Part shown: positions 7,613-15,857 of the stretch, piece by piece
Layout: each line of letters opens with the position of its first letter
Position numbering within the stretch: position 1 is the stretch's first letter
Program-made: the position numbers and the translations under genes
Assembly (NCBI RefSeq): GCF_015751765.1
Contig: NZ_JADOTX010000001.1
Location: 2,232,001 to 2,296,000, forward strand
From: Micromonospora ureilytica
GTDB lineage: Bacteria > Actinomycetota > Actinomycetes > Mycobacteriales > Micromonosporaceae
Length of the DNA: 64,000 bases
Direction of reading: 5' to 3'
The notes under the pieces: model-generated
What the model was told of the DNA's origin: nothing
What the model saw: the letters and a program-made list of their open reading frames with translations, nothing else
The model's database searches: none

Positions 7613-8917
7613 TCAGTCGTCCCCGGGTACGCGCAGCACGGCAGCGCGGACGGCCTCGTCGGCGTCGGCGGGCACACAGCGCAGGTCGAGCAGGAGCCGC
7701 CCGCGCACCACCCGACCGAGGACCGGCGGGTCTCCGACGCGCAGCGGCGCCGCGTACCGCTCGGGCAGGCTCAACGCCCAGGAGTCCAACTCCACCCCGG
7801 GGGCGCCGCCGCCGCCGACCACCGCGACGGCCGGCACCACCTCCGCCTTGCGGCCGTCCGCGCCGAGCCGGTCCCGCAGCCGCTCCACCCGTTCGCGCAG
7901 GGCACCCGGGTCGGCGTGCAGCGCCACCCGGGTCGGGGTCTCCGGTTGATTCACTGTGGCGGTCAGCGCGGCCAGGGTGAGCTTGTCCACCCGCAGCGCC
8001 CGGGCCAGCGGGTGGCGACGCAGCCGGTCGATCACCTCGACGTCACCCAGCAGCAGCCCCGCCTGCGGCCCGCCGAGCAGCTTGTCGCCACTGGCGGTGA
8101 CCAGCGCGGCACCCGCGCGCAGGGTGCTGGCCGCGTCCGGTTCGTCGGGCAGCAGCGGGTCCGCGCCGAGCAGCCCGGAGCCGATGTCCACGACGACCGG
8201 CACCCCGAGCGTGGCCAGTTGCCGTACGCCGACGGCGGAGGTGAAGCCGGTGACCCGGAAGTTCGACGGGTGCACCTTGAGCACGAAGCCGGTCTGCGGG
8301 CCGAGCGCGGCGGCGTAGTCCGCGAGGGTGGTGCGGTTGGTGGTGCCCACCTCCCGCAGCCGCGCGCCGGTGCTCTCCAACAGGTCGGGCAGGCGGAAAC
8401 CGTCGCCGATCTCGACCAGCTCGCCTCGGCTGACCACGATCTCCCGACCGGCGGCCAACGCGGTGGCGGCCAGCACCAGCGCGGCGGCGCCGTTGTTGAC
8501 CACGTGCACGGCGCCCGCGTCGGGCACGGCGGCGGCCAGCGCGTCGAGCGCGCCCCGGCCGCGTCGGGCCCGCCGGCCGGTGGCCAGGTCCAACTCGACG
8601 TCGGTGTGCCCGGCGGCGGCCACCACCGCGGCGACCGCGGCGGACGACAACGGCGCCCGACCCAGGTTGGTGTGCAGCACGACACCAGTGGCGTTGAGGA
8701 CCAACCGGGGGCCGGGGGTGGGTAGCGCGGCGACGGCCGCGTCGCGTACCTCGTCGGGGTTGAGCTCACCGCGGCGGGCGCGGCCCTGCGCGTGGGAGAC
8801 GATCGCCTTGACCTGCTCCCGGCCGAGGGTCGCGGTGGCGGCGGCCAGCACCGGGTCGGCGAGCAGCGTGTCCGTACGGGGCACCCGACGTCGCGGGTCC
8901 ACCGGGCCGTCGCCCAT
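7613..8917 (-). CDS. selA: L-seryl-tRNA(Sec) selenium transferase SelA
   Basis: This PLP enzyme of about 434 aa converts Ser-tRNA(Sec) to Sec-tRNA(Sec) using selenophosphate. Recognisable features are the N-terminal tRNA-binding region (PRTDTLLADPVL), the family motif NATGVVLHTNLGRAPLS, NNGAAALVLA, EIGDGFRLPD, and the PLP-lysine motif TASGDKLLGGPQAG near residue 285. AGGAG lies 8 nt before the ATG at 8917; a GTG one codon upstream is possible. It follows tRNA-Sec by 23 bp and is coupled to selB, so all three probably come from one transcript. Selenophosphate synthetase (selD) is needed for function but is not in the window. Confidence 0.95.
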   Translation of the reverse strand: MGDGPVDPRRRVPRTDTLLADPVLAAATATLGREQVKAIVSHAQGRARRGELNPDEVRDAAVAALPTPGPRLVLNATGVVLHTNLGRAPLSSAAVAAVVAAAGHTDVELDLATGRRARRGRGALDALAAAVPDAGAVHVVNNGAAALVLAATALAAGREIVVSRGELVEIGDGFRLPDLLESTGARLREVGTTNRTTLADYAAALGPQTGFVLKVHPSNFRVTGFTSAVGVRQLATLGVPVVVDIGSGLLGADPLLPDEPDAASTLRAGAALVTASGDKLLGGPQAGLLLGDVEVIDRLRRHPLARALRVDKLTLAALTATVNQPETPTRVALHADPGALRERVERLRDRLGADGRKAEVVPAVAVVGGGGAPGVELDSWALSLPERYAAPLRVGDPPVLGRVVRGRLLLDLRCVPADADEAVRAAVLRVPGDD

Positions 8918-8940
8918 CACGTCATCTCCTGCAAGCGATG

Positions 8941-9036
8941 TGGCGGAGACGGACGGGAATCGAACCCGCCTGGCCCGGGTCCCGGACCACTCCGGTTTTG
9001 AAGACCGGGAGGGGCACCAGCCGCCTGAACGCCTCC
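8941..9036 (-). tRNA. selC: tRNA-Sec (anticodon UCA)
   Basis: The 96-nt minus-strand gene has the anticodon stem-loop CCGGT-CTTCAAA-ACCGG, which reads UGA. It has the tRNA-Sec hallmarks. The acceptor is 8 nt (GGAGGCGT opposite CCGTCTCC, last pair mismatched) on a 5-bp T stem with loop TTCGATT. The D stem has 6 pairs (AGG..GGC with GCC-CCT, one bulged C) and a 4-nt loop. The variable arm is long, with stem TGGTCC/GGGCCA. The discriminator is G and CCA is encoded. It sits 14 bp after the NrfD-type gene and just before selA, so it is probably processed from the fdh-sel transcript. Confidence 0.95.
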
Positions 9037-9049
9037 ACCGGACATTCGA

Positions 9050-10201
9050 TCACACCGCGGGCGGGACCGCCCGATCAGATGGAAGATCCATGCCGGTTCG
9101 GCGGGCTTCGACCCGTTCGCGCTGCGGCACCACCGTGTAGCGGGGGTCGCGGGCCGAGGCGACGCCGCCGTAGAAGATGCCGAACCGGGTCAGCACCGAC
9201 GCGGCCAGCAGCGCGGTCCCGGAGAGCGCCCCGACCACCCGGCTGCGCCGGCCCAGCAGCGCACCCGCCACCCCGCCGACGGTCAACAACCGCCCGGCGC
9301 GCAGCAACCGACCCGGCCGACCCAACCGGTAGGGCTCGCTGAGCAGGCCGAGGCGGGTCTCCACCCGATGCGCGCCGTACAGCTCCAGGGCCGCGCCGGC
9401 CACCGCCATCCGGCGGGCCGGCCCGGCCTGGGCCGGCGGCGCGGCGAGCAGACCCACGCCGGCGCCGCTGGCCAGCGCGCTGCCCGCGAAGATCACCGGC
9501 AGCTCCGGGTACGCCTCATGCCACGACGGCACCGCCGTGTCGGCCAACAACACCCCGGTGTACGTGGCCAGGGCCGGCGCGGTGCCGGCGGCGACCAGCC
9601 CAGCGGCGTGCCCGATCGACGGCAACGCGCGGCCGGCCAGCCCGAGCAGACCGTGCCGGGGCAGCACACCGGCCGCCTCGGCGATCGCGGCGACGCCCGC
9701 CGCCGGCCCGTACACGGTGAGGATCCACGTGCCCACCGACATCGGCGAGGTCAGCTTGGCCACCCGCAGCATGTGGTGGAACCGCGCCGGCCGGCCCAGG
9801 TCCCTCACCAGGAAGACGGCGCTGGCGCTGACGGCCGCCAACGCGGTGACCCGACCGGCGCGCCGCAGCGCGGGCCGCCCGGTCAGCTGCCCGCCCGCGG
9901 CCAGCAGCGACGAACCGGCCGCCAACCCGCCGGTGAACAGGTACGCGGCGATGTCCCACTTCCAGACCGGCCCCTTCAGAACCGGCCGACCGTAGTACGA
10001 CGTGAACTCGGCCTCCGGCACCCGCAGTTCCTCACCGCCGCCACGCCGCCTGCCCCGCCGGCCCTGCCGGCCCCCGGCTTCCCTGCTGCCGCTGGCGGTA
10101 CTGGGGCGGTCGTCGCTCACCGGTGATCGGTCGAGGCTCTCGGCGGCGAGCCGCTCCCGGAAGCGACGGAACCGGTCGCCCACGGGGCCCGGTGGGGTCA
10201 T
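9050..10201 (-). CDS. nrfD: NrfD/PsrC-type membrane subunit of formate dehydrogenase
   Basis: This 383-aa protein is polytopic after a charged N-terminal extension of about 80 residues (repeated Arg/Gly such as GRRGRRRGGG). The membrane part starts near KWDIAAYLFTGGLAAGSSLLA, typical of the NrfD family of quinone-reactive membrane subunits, and continues with about eight hydrophobic helices. VRDLGRPARFHHMLRV matches the conserved DLGRP loop of this family. The ATG overlaps the fdhB stop (ATGA at 10198-10201), showing coupling to the Fe-S subunit. It probably accepts electrons from FdhA-FdhB and passes them to the quinone pool. The tRNA-Sec gene follows directly. Confidence 0.85.
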   Translation of the reverse strand: MTPPGPVGDRFRRFRERLAAESLDRSPVSDDRPSTASGSREAGGRQGRRGRRRGGGEELRVPEAEFTSYYGRPVLKGPVWKWDIAAYLFTGGLAAGSSLLAAGGQLTGRPALRRAGRVTALAAVSASAVFLVRDLGRPARFHHMLRVAKLTSPMSVGTWILTVYGPAAGVAAIAEAAGVLPRHGLLGLAGRALPSIGHAAGLVAAGTAPALATYTGVLLADTAVPSWHEAYPELPVIFAGSALASGAGVGLLAAPPAQAGPARRMAVAGAALELYGAHRVETRLGLLSEPYRLGRPGRLLRAGRLLTVGGVAGALLGRRSRVVGALSGTALLAASVLTRFGIFYGGVASARDPRYTVVPQRERVEARRTGMDLPSDRAVPPAV

Positions 10202-11226
10202 GAGGAACCTCCGACGAACGCGGCGACGGTCGCCGCCGCCATGGCGAGCGCGGCGAGGCCGGCACGTTTCCACATCTTCGGCAGGTCCCGGGTCGTCACG
10301 ACCGGGTCGGGCGGCAGCCCGTACACCTCCGGCTCGTCGAGCAGCAGGAAGAACGCACCGTCACCGCCGACGCCGTCGTTCGGGTCGTGCCCATACAGGC
10401 GCGCCTCGGGAACGCCACGGTCGTGCAGCGTCTCCACCCGGGCGGCGGCGCGTTCGCGCAGCTCGTCGAGGGGCCCGTACTGGATCGACTCGGTCGGGCA
10501 CGCCTGCGCACAGGCCGGGGTCATCCCCGCACCCAACCGGTCGTAGCACAGCGTGCACTTCCACGCCCGACCATCGTCCTTACGCTGATCGATCACCCCG
10601 TACGGGCAGGCGGAGATGCAGTACCCACACCCGTTGCAGATGTCCTCCTGCACCACCACCGTGCCGAACTCCGTCCGGAACAACGAACCCGTCGGACACA
10701 CATCCAGGCACGCCGCGTGGGTGCAGTGCTTACAGACGTCCGACATCATCAACCAGCGGAAATCCGTGCGCTCCTCGACGCCAGTGCCCCGGCCCGGCGG
10801 CTGCGCCCCCGGCATCCCGAGGAACTGCGGTCCCGCGCCCGCGTCGGCCGGTCGGGTCGGGCCGGCGTCGGCCGGTCGGGTCGGGCCGGCGTCGGCCGGT
10901 CGGGTCGGGCCGGCGTCGGCCGGTCGGGTCGGGCCGAGGACGTCCGTCGGCGAGGCGCCATGCCCGGCCGGGCGCGGCTGCTCGATGAACGCCACATGGC
11001 GCCACGAGTTCGCGGTCAACGCGCCTGTGTTGTCGTACGACATCCCGAGCAGGTCCAGCCCGTTCTCCGGGACGCCGTTCCACTCCTTGCAGGCGACCTC
11101 GCAGGCCTTGCAGCCGATGCAGACGCTGGTGTCGGTGAAGAACCCCATCCGGGGTGGCGCGTTCTCATAGCCCGCGTCGGGCGCCGGGTCCAGCGGACCG
11201 TAGAGGCTGTTCGGGTCAGGAAGCAC
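10198..11226 (-). CDS. fdhB: Formate dehydrogenase Fe-S subunit (beta), with internal tandem repeat
   Basis: This 342-aa electron-transfer subunit carries four [4Fe-4S] cysteine clusters: CIGCKACEVAC near residue 36, CKHCTHAACLDVC near 166, CNGCGYCISAC near 199, and CTLC with CAQAC near 225-245. A C-terminal hydrophobic helix (AGLAALAMAAATVAAFVGG) can anchor it to the membrane. Between the first and second clusters lies an insert of four GPTRPADA octapeptides, encoded by perfect 24-bp repeats. The GTG start overlaps the fdhA stop by 11 bp and has GGAAGGA upstream. It transfers electrons from the Sec/Mo subunit to the NrfD-type subunit. Confidence 0.93.
   Translation of the reverse strand: MLPDPNSLYGPLDPAPDAGYENAPPRMGFFTDTSVCIGCKACEVACKEWNGVPENGLDLLGMSYDNTGALTANSWRHVAFIEQPRPAGHGASPTDVLGPTRPADAGPTRPADAGPTRPADAGPTRPADAGAGPQFLGMPGAQPPGRGTGVEERTDFRWLMMSDVCKHCTHAACLDVCPTGSLFRTEFGTVVVQEDICNGCGYCISACPYGVIDQRKDDGRAWKCTLCYDRLGAGMTPACAQACPTESIQYGPLDELRERAAARVETLHDRGVPEARLYGHDPNDGVGGDGAFFLLLDEPEVYGLPPDPVVTTRDLPKMWKRAGLAALAMAAATVAAFVGGSS
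10841..10936 (-). repeat. Four perfect 24-bp tandem repeats inside fdhB
   Basis: Four identical copies of a 24-bp unit (10841-10864, 10865-10888, 10889-10912, 10913-10936) encode the octapeptide GPTRPADA. The period is a multiple of three, so copy-number change keeps the frame. The identity of the copies suggests recent slippage expansion. The segment lies in a Pro-rich linker between Fe-S clusters and is probably a disordered loop. Confidence 0.95.
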
Positions 11227-14200
11227 CGTGTTCCTTCCCCTCGTTGTCGGTGGTCACGGCCGGGGCGTGTTGGCCCGGGGTGATGCCGGCGCGCCGCTGG
11301 TAGTCGGCCACCAGGTCGAGCAACGCCGGGCCGGTGGGACGGCGACCCGGCCGCACGTCGCAGGTGCCGACCTTGCTCTCCTGGATCAGCACGTTCGGGT
11401 CCAGGCTGATGCCGAACAGATCGTTGGCCGAGTCGCCGGTGACGAGCCCCTCAAAACCGAAGTGGTACGGCAACCACACCTGGTGGATGATCCGACCGTC
11501 CACCCGCAGCGGGGTGAGCCGGTCGGTGACCAGCACCTTCGCCTCGATCACCGCGCGGCCGCTGACCAGGTGCGCCCAGCCCAGATGCGTCAGCCCCACC
11601 TCGTCGGCAAGGGCCGGGGACACCTCGACGAACATCTCCGGTTGCAGCTCGGCCAACGGTGACACCGTCCGGCTCATCCCGCCGGCGGTGTGGTGCTCGG
11701 TGAGCCGGCTGACCGTGAACACGTACGGGAACACCTGACCGTGCTCCTGCGGAGGGCTCGGGTTCACCGAGTTCACCGGATGCGCGTACATCTTGCGGGT
11801 CGGGTTGGCCTGCTGACCGTAGAGCGGGTTACGCACCGGCGACTCCACCGGCTCGTAGTGCGTCGGCAACGGCCCGTCCAGGACACCGCTGGGCGCGTAC
11901 AGCCAACCCTTGCCGTCGCCCTGCATGACGAACGGGTCGTCGCCCGCGATGCCCTCCGTCCCGGACGCGCCGGGCGGCGGCCGGTACGACGGCGGCTTGG
12001 TCTTCTCGAAGTCCGGCACGTCGTAACCGGTCCACTCGGCCTTGTCCGCATCCCACCACACGTAACGCTTGCGCTCACTCCACGGGTTGCCGTCCGGGTC
12101 GGCGGACGCACGGTTGTAGAGGATGCGCCGGTTCGCCGGCCACGCCCAGCCCCACTCGGCGGCCACCCAGTCCTGCTCGTGCCGGGACCTGCGCCGGGCC
12201 GCCTGGTTCACGCCGTCGGCGTACACCCCGCTGTAGATCCAACAACCGATCGCGGTGGAGCCGTCCGCGCGGGCCTCGGCGAAACCGGACAGCGGACGGC
12301 CGGTCGTCACGTCGTACCCGTTGATCTCGCGCAGCACCGCCTCGGCGCTCGGCTCCGCGTGCGGGCCGTGCGTGGGGTAGTCCCAGGTGAGGTCGAGCAG
12401 CGCCCGGTCGCGCGGCAGCGGCGAGTCGGCCAGCCTCTCCCGCAACTTGCGGCCCAGGTGATAGAAGAACCACAACTCGGAGCGGGCGTCGCCCGGCGGC
12501 TCGACGGCCTTCTCCCGCCACTGCAACAACCGCTGCGTCTGGGTGAACGTGCCCTCCTTCTCCACATGCGACGCGGCGGGCAGGAAGAACACCTCAGTGC
12601 GGCACTCCTCCGGCACGATCTCCCCGGTGGCGACCTCGGGGCCGTTCTGCCAGAACGTCGCGCTCTCGATCATGAACAGGTCCCGGACCACCAACCAGTC
12701 CAGGTTGGCCATCCCGAGCCGCTGCGCCCGACCGTGCGCCGACCCGACCGCCGGGTTCTGCCCCAGCAGGAAGTACCCCTTGATCTTTCCGTCGATCATG
12801 TTGAGCACCTGCTGGTATGTGCCATGATCACCGGTCAGCCGGGGCAGGTAGCCGTAGCAGAAGTCGTTCTCCGGCGTCGCCGCGTCACCCCAGTACGCCT
12901 TGAGCAGGCTGGCCGCGAACGACCGCGCGTTGCCCCAGAACCCCTTCTGCCCGGGGTGGCGGATGCTGTCCACCCACTCGTCGAAGCTCGGGTGCTCGGC
13001 GTGGTGCGGCATTGGCAGATAGCCGGGCAACAGGTTGAACAGCGTCGGGATGTCGGTCGAGCCCTGGATGCTGGCGTGCCCCCGCAGGGCCATGACGCCA
13101 CCACCAGGACGGCCCATGTTGCCCAGCAACAACTGGATGATCGCGCCGGTACGGATGTACTGCACACCCACACTGTGCTGCGTCCACCCGACGGAGTAGA
13201 TCAGCATGCCGGTGCGGTCCCGGCCGGAGTTCGCCGTCCACGCCCGCGCCAACTCCAGGAACTGCGCCTGCGAAATACCGCACACCCGCTCCACCATCTC
13301 CGGGGTGTAGCGGGCGAAGTGTCGCTTGAGGATCTGGTAGACGCAGCGCGGATGCTGCAACGTCTCGTCACGCCGGGTCTGCCCGCCGACCGGCGCGCCG
13401 TGCGACTCGTGCGTCAACCCTGCGGCGCTGTCCCGCTCCTGGGCGGTGTGCCCACTGCCCGACGAACCCTCATGCCCCTCGTACTGCCAGCTGTCCTGCA
13501 CATACGTGCCGGTCTCCGGGTCGAAGCCGGAGAAGAAGCCGTCGCCGTCCTCGGTGTCGCTGAACTCTGCACTGACGATCGTCGCCGCGTTGGTGTACGA
13601 GAGCACGTACTCCCGGAAGTCCAGGTCGTTGTCGAGGATGTAGCGCACCACCCCACCGAGCAACGCGATGTCGGTGCCCGCCCGGATCGGCAGGTACGCA
13701 TCAGCGACCGCGCTCGTCCGGGTGAACCGCGGGTCGACGTGGAAAACCTTCGCGCCTTTGCGCTTGGCCTCCATCACCCACTGGAAACCCACCGGGTGCG
13801 CCTCAGCCATGTTCGAACCCTGGATGACGATCACGTCAGCGTTGGCGATGTCCTGCTGGAAATCCGTCGCACCGCCACGACCGAAGCTGGCCCCCAGACC
13901 GGGGACAGTGGCGGAGTGTCAAATACGGGCCTGGTTCTCGATCTGGAGCGCCCCCATCGCGGTGAACAACTTCTTGATGAGGTAGTTCTCCTCGTTGTCC
14001 AGCGTCGCCCCACCCAGACTGGAGATACCCAGCGTCCGGTTCAGCGGTCGACCCTGCGTGTCGACGTCCTCCCAGGTCTGCTCGCGGGCGGCGAGGATCC
14101 GGTCCGCGATCATGTCGAGCGCGGTGTCGAGCTCCAGATCCTCCCACTGCGTCGAGTACGGCCGGCGGTAGCGGACCGTGGTCTGCCGCAACGGACTCGT

Positions 14201-14488
14201 GACCAGGCTCTTGCTCGCCGAGCCCTTCGGGCAGAGCCGACCCCGCGAGATCGGACTGTCCGGATCACCCTCGATCTGACTGACCTGCCCATCCTTCACG
14301 AACACCCGCTGACCACAACCCACCGCGCAGTACGGGCACACCGAACGGGCCACGCTGTCGGCGTCCTCGGTACGAGCGGTGAGCGCGCGGGACCCGTCGG
14401 ACTTCGCCGCCGCACCCCGACCCAACGGGTCCGTGCCGGTGAGCTGGCGGTAGACCGGCCAACCCTCGACAAAGGTCCGCAGACCCAT
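11216..14488 (-). CDS. fdhA: Selenocysteine-containing formate dehydrogenase catalytic subunit
   Basis: This molybdopterin oxidoreductase of 1090 residues oxidises formate. The N-terminal [4Fe-4S] site is CPYCAVGCG (Cys 51, 54, 58) with LCPKG near 85. The frame is interrupted only by TGA at 13919-13921, codon 190, in the context ENQARI-U-HSATVPG. This is the Sec-His pair of known formate dehydrogenases, and a SECIS hairpin follows. After the UGA the same frame runs uninterrupted through the Mo-bisMGD domains to a C-terminal molybdopterin-dinucleotide-binding domain. The ATG at 14488 is preferred because GGGAGGGGG precedes it and MGLRTFVEGWPVYRQLTG resembles family N-termini; a start 39 nt upstream is possible. 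A conventional gene caller would split this gene or start it after the UGA. Confidence 0.95.
13871..13921 (-). promoter_or_regulatory. Bacterial SECIS element with UGA-Sec codon
   Basis: The UGA codon (13921-13919) is followed by a hairpin. Its outer stem is CCGCCAC (13914-13908) with GTGGCGG (13878-13872). Its upper stem is CCCC/GGGG (13904-13901 and 13895-13892), closing a loop GGUCU. The E. coli fdhF SECIS has the same GGUCUG loop at the same distance, 18 nt after the UGA. SelB bound here would direct Sec insertion at residue 190 of FdhA. Confidence 0.92.
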
Positions 14489-14542
14489 CCCCGGCACCCC
14501 CTCCCACGCGAGCGACCCCCTGAACATAGGTCAACTGAGACA

Positions 14543-14554
14543 GGTTCGCGAACC
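14543..14554. promoter_or_regulatory. 12-bp perfect palindrome upstream of fdhA
   Basis: GGTTCGCGAACC is a perfect palindrome 55 bp upstream of the chosen fdhA start, in the region expected to hold its promoter. TTGACC, a plausible -35-like hexamer on the minus strand, lies just downstream of it. It could be an operator for the selenoprotein operon. The evidence is symmetry and position only. Confidence 0.35.
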
Positions 14555-14566
14555 CGGGACGCAGAC

Positions 14567-14603
14567 AGCGCCGCCCCCGGCCTTGTGGGCCGGGGGCGGC
14601 GCT
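14567..14603. terminator. Strong GC hairpin upstream of fdhA
   Basis: A perfect 16-bp stem (left arm 14567-14582, right arm 14588-14603) closes the 5-nt loop TTGTG. No gene ends here on the plus strand, and the minus-strand gene upstream already has its own hairpin at 15213-15253. It may isolate the fdh operon from upstream transcription or act as an attenuator in its leader. There is no clear U tract. Confidence 0.5.
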
Positions 14604-15026
14604 GGTGTCGGTGTGCAGGTCGCCTCTCGGCGAGTGGCACGACGCGGCTCCAGCCGAACGGTATTCCGCGAGGGCGATATTAGGTGAGGCCCGGGGACAC
14701 TGAGTCACACCGACACTGTCCACAACCAGCCCACCGCCGCCGTTGTTCCCGCACCCCACCCCGGCCGCCGCACCCTGGCGGCGGGGATGGGGTGCGGTGG
14801 CCCGGTGAGGAGGCGGCCCGGTGGCCCGGCAAGGCCGTGGCCCGGCAAGGCCGGGGGCCGGGGGCCGTGGCCCGGCAAGGCCGGGGGCCGGGGGCCGGGG
14901 GCCGGGGGCAACGCGTTGCCGCACCGTCGGATGTTCCGCCGGGTTCCATCGCTGTACCGCGCGGATCGCCCTCATCACCACGACACCCCACCGCCACGCC
15001 ACGCCGCGCTTCGGCCCTGTTCCGCG
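14604..15026. other. Intergenic GC-rich low-complexity region, no gene seen
   Basis: No convincing coding region exists on either strand. At about 14812-14913 the plus strand alternates GGCCCGGCAAGGCCG and GGGGGCC blocks several times, a low-complexity repeat. Frames that stay open across it are composition artefacts with Pro/Gly/Arg-only translations. Confidence 0.6.
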
Positions 15027-15075
15027 AGATCTTGGACAGTTTCCGTTCGCGCCGAACGGAAACTGTCCAAGATCT
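15027..15075. repeat. Perfect 23-bp inverted repeat with 3-nt loop
   Basis: The left arm (15027-15049) and right arm (15053-15075) are exact reverse complements separated by CGC. The arms begin AGATCTTGGACAG. No T tract follows on either side, and it is about 140 bp from the hairpin that ends the neighbouring gene, so a simple terminator role is unlikely. A cruciform-type dispersed element or large operator is possible. Confidence 0.85.
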
Positions 15076-15212
15076 ACGGGCAACGACCAACCGAACCGCG
15101 CCACCCGCTCCCACCGGACACCGGACACCGGGCTGCGCGGCACGGGCCGCGCGGCACGGGCCGCGCGGCATCCGCAGCCAGCAGCCTGTGCCTGCCGCAG
15201 GAAGCGGAAAGG

Positions 15213-15253
15213 CCGCTGGCCGGCACCCCGGGTTGCGGAGTGCCGGCCAGCGG
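15213..15253. terminator. Hairpin terminator after the first lysozyme-like gene
   Basis: A long near-perfect hairpin (CCGCTGGCCGGCAC / GTGCCGGCCAGCGG) lies 46 bp after the stop of the secreted protein gene at 15300. The same hairpin recurs at 23940-23979 after the paralogue, and the sequence between hairpin and stop is also conserved. Confidence 0.75.
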
Positions 15254-15299
15254 TCGGTGTCCTGCTGATGCTGCTGGTTGCGGTGGTGTCGTTGGGTGG

Positions 15300-15857
15300 T
15301 CAGCTGTTCCAGTGCTGGCCGACCAGGTCGGCGGCCTGCTGCTCCCACTGGGCGTACGCGTCCGGGTACGCCGACACCTGCACCGTCTGCGCGGCCTTGG
15401 TCAGCGGCATGTCCTGCCAGCCGTCGACCTGCTTGAGGCCCTTCAGGAACGCGGTCGTGGAGTACTCAGGGTCGGTGATCTGCTCCGGGGTGCCCCAACC
15501 GCTGGACGGGCGCTGCTGGAACAGGCCCAGCGAGTCGTGGTCGTTCATGTCGCCGAGGTGGCCCAGGTTCTCCAGCTTCGACTCCTGCAGGCTCGTGGCG
15601 ATGGAGATGACCGCGGCCCGCTCAGGCAGACCGGCCTTCTTCGTCGCGGCGATGATCGCCTTGACGTTCGCGGTCTGCTCGTCATTCAGGGTGATCCGGG
15701 ACTGGTCGCCCTGCGGCTTCGACGCCTGTACGGCCACGGCGGCGGGCTTGGCGTCGACGGCCGGGTTGGCGTGGGCGGCGATCGGGCCGGCGAAGACACC
15801 GCCGGCGAACGCGAGACCCGCAACGGACAGCATGCTCTTACGGAAGATCGTGTTCAT
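15300..15857 (-). CDS. Secreted lysozyme/transglycosylase-like protein, copy 1
   Basis: The 185-aa protein begins with a signal peptide (MNTIFRKSMLSVAGLAFAGG, cleavage probably after AAHA near residue 31). A single domain of about 130 residues follows, with AAVISIATSLQESKLENLGH, DHDSLGLFQQRPSSGWGTPE and the C-terminal YPDAYAQWEQQAADLVGQHW. The Glu in QESKL and the LGLFQQRPS motif resemble goose-lysozyme/SLT folds common in exported actinobacterial proteins, so a muralytic or wall-binding role is inferred. AGGAG precedes the ATG at 15857; longer in-frame starts run through a structured leader. It is nearly identical to the gene at 24026-24580, including its flanks. Confidence 0.85.
   Translation of the reverse strand: MNTIFRKSMLSVAGLAFAGGVFAGPIAAHANPAVDAKPAAVAVQASKPQGDQSRITLNDEQTANVKAIIAATKKAGLPERAAVISIATSLQESKLENLGHLGDMNDHDSLGLFQQRPSSGWGTPEQITDPEYSTTAFLKGLKQVDGWQDMPLTKAAQTVQVSAYPDAYAQWEQQAADLVGQHWNS

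Noticed and set aside
4858..7980. A 1040-residue open frame on the plus strand opposite selB
   Set aside because: The translation is Arg/Pro/Ala-rich without domains and it runs antisense to selB and in another frame over the alcohol dehydrogenase gene; it is a GC-bias shadow.
10841..10936. CRISPR-like array
   Set aside because: Units are directly adjacent without spacers and lie in frame inside fdhB.
13834..13921. Frameshift or pseudogene interpretation of fdhA, with translation restarting at an ATG at 13834
   Set aside because: The reading frame is identical before and after the UGA, a SECIS follows, and selA, selB and tRNA-Sec adjoin it.
11690..14683. A 997-residue plus-strand open frame opposite fdhA
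   Set aside because: It has composition-only sequence with no motif, while the minus strand encodes a complete molybdoenzyme.
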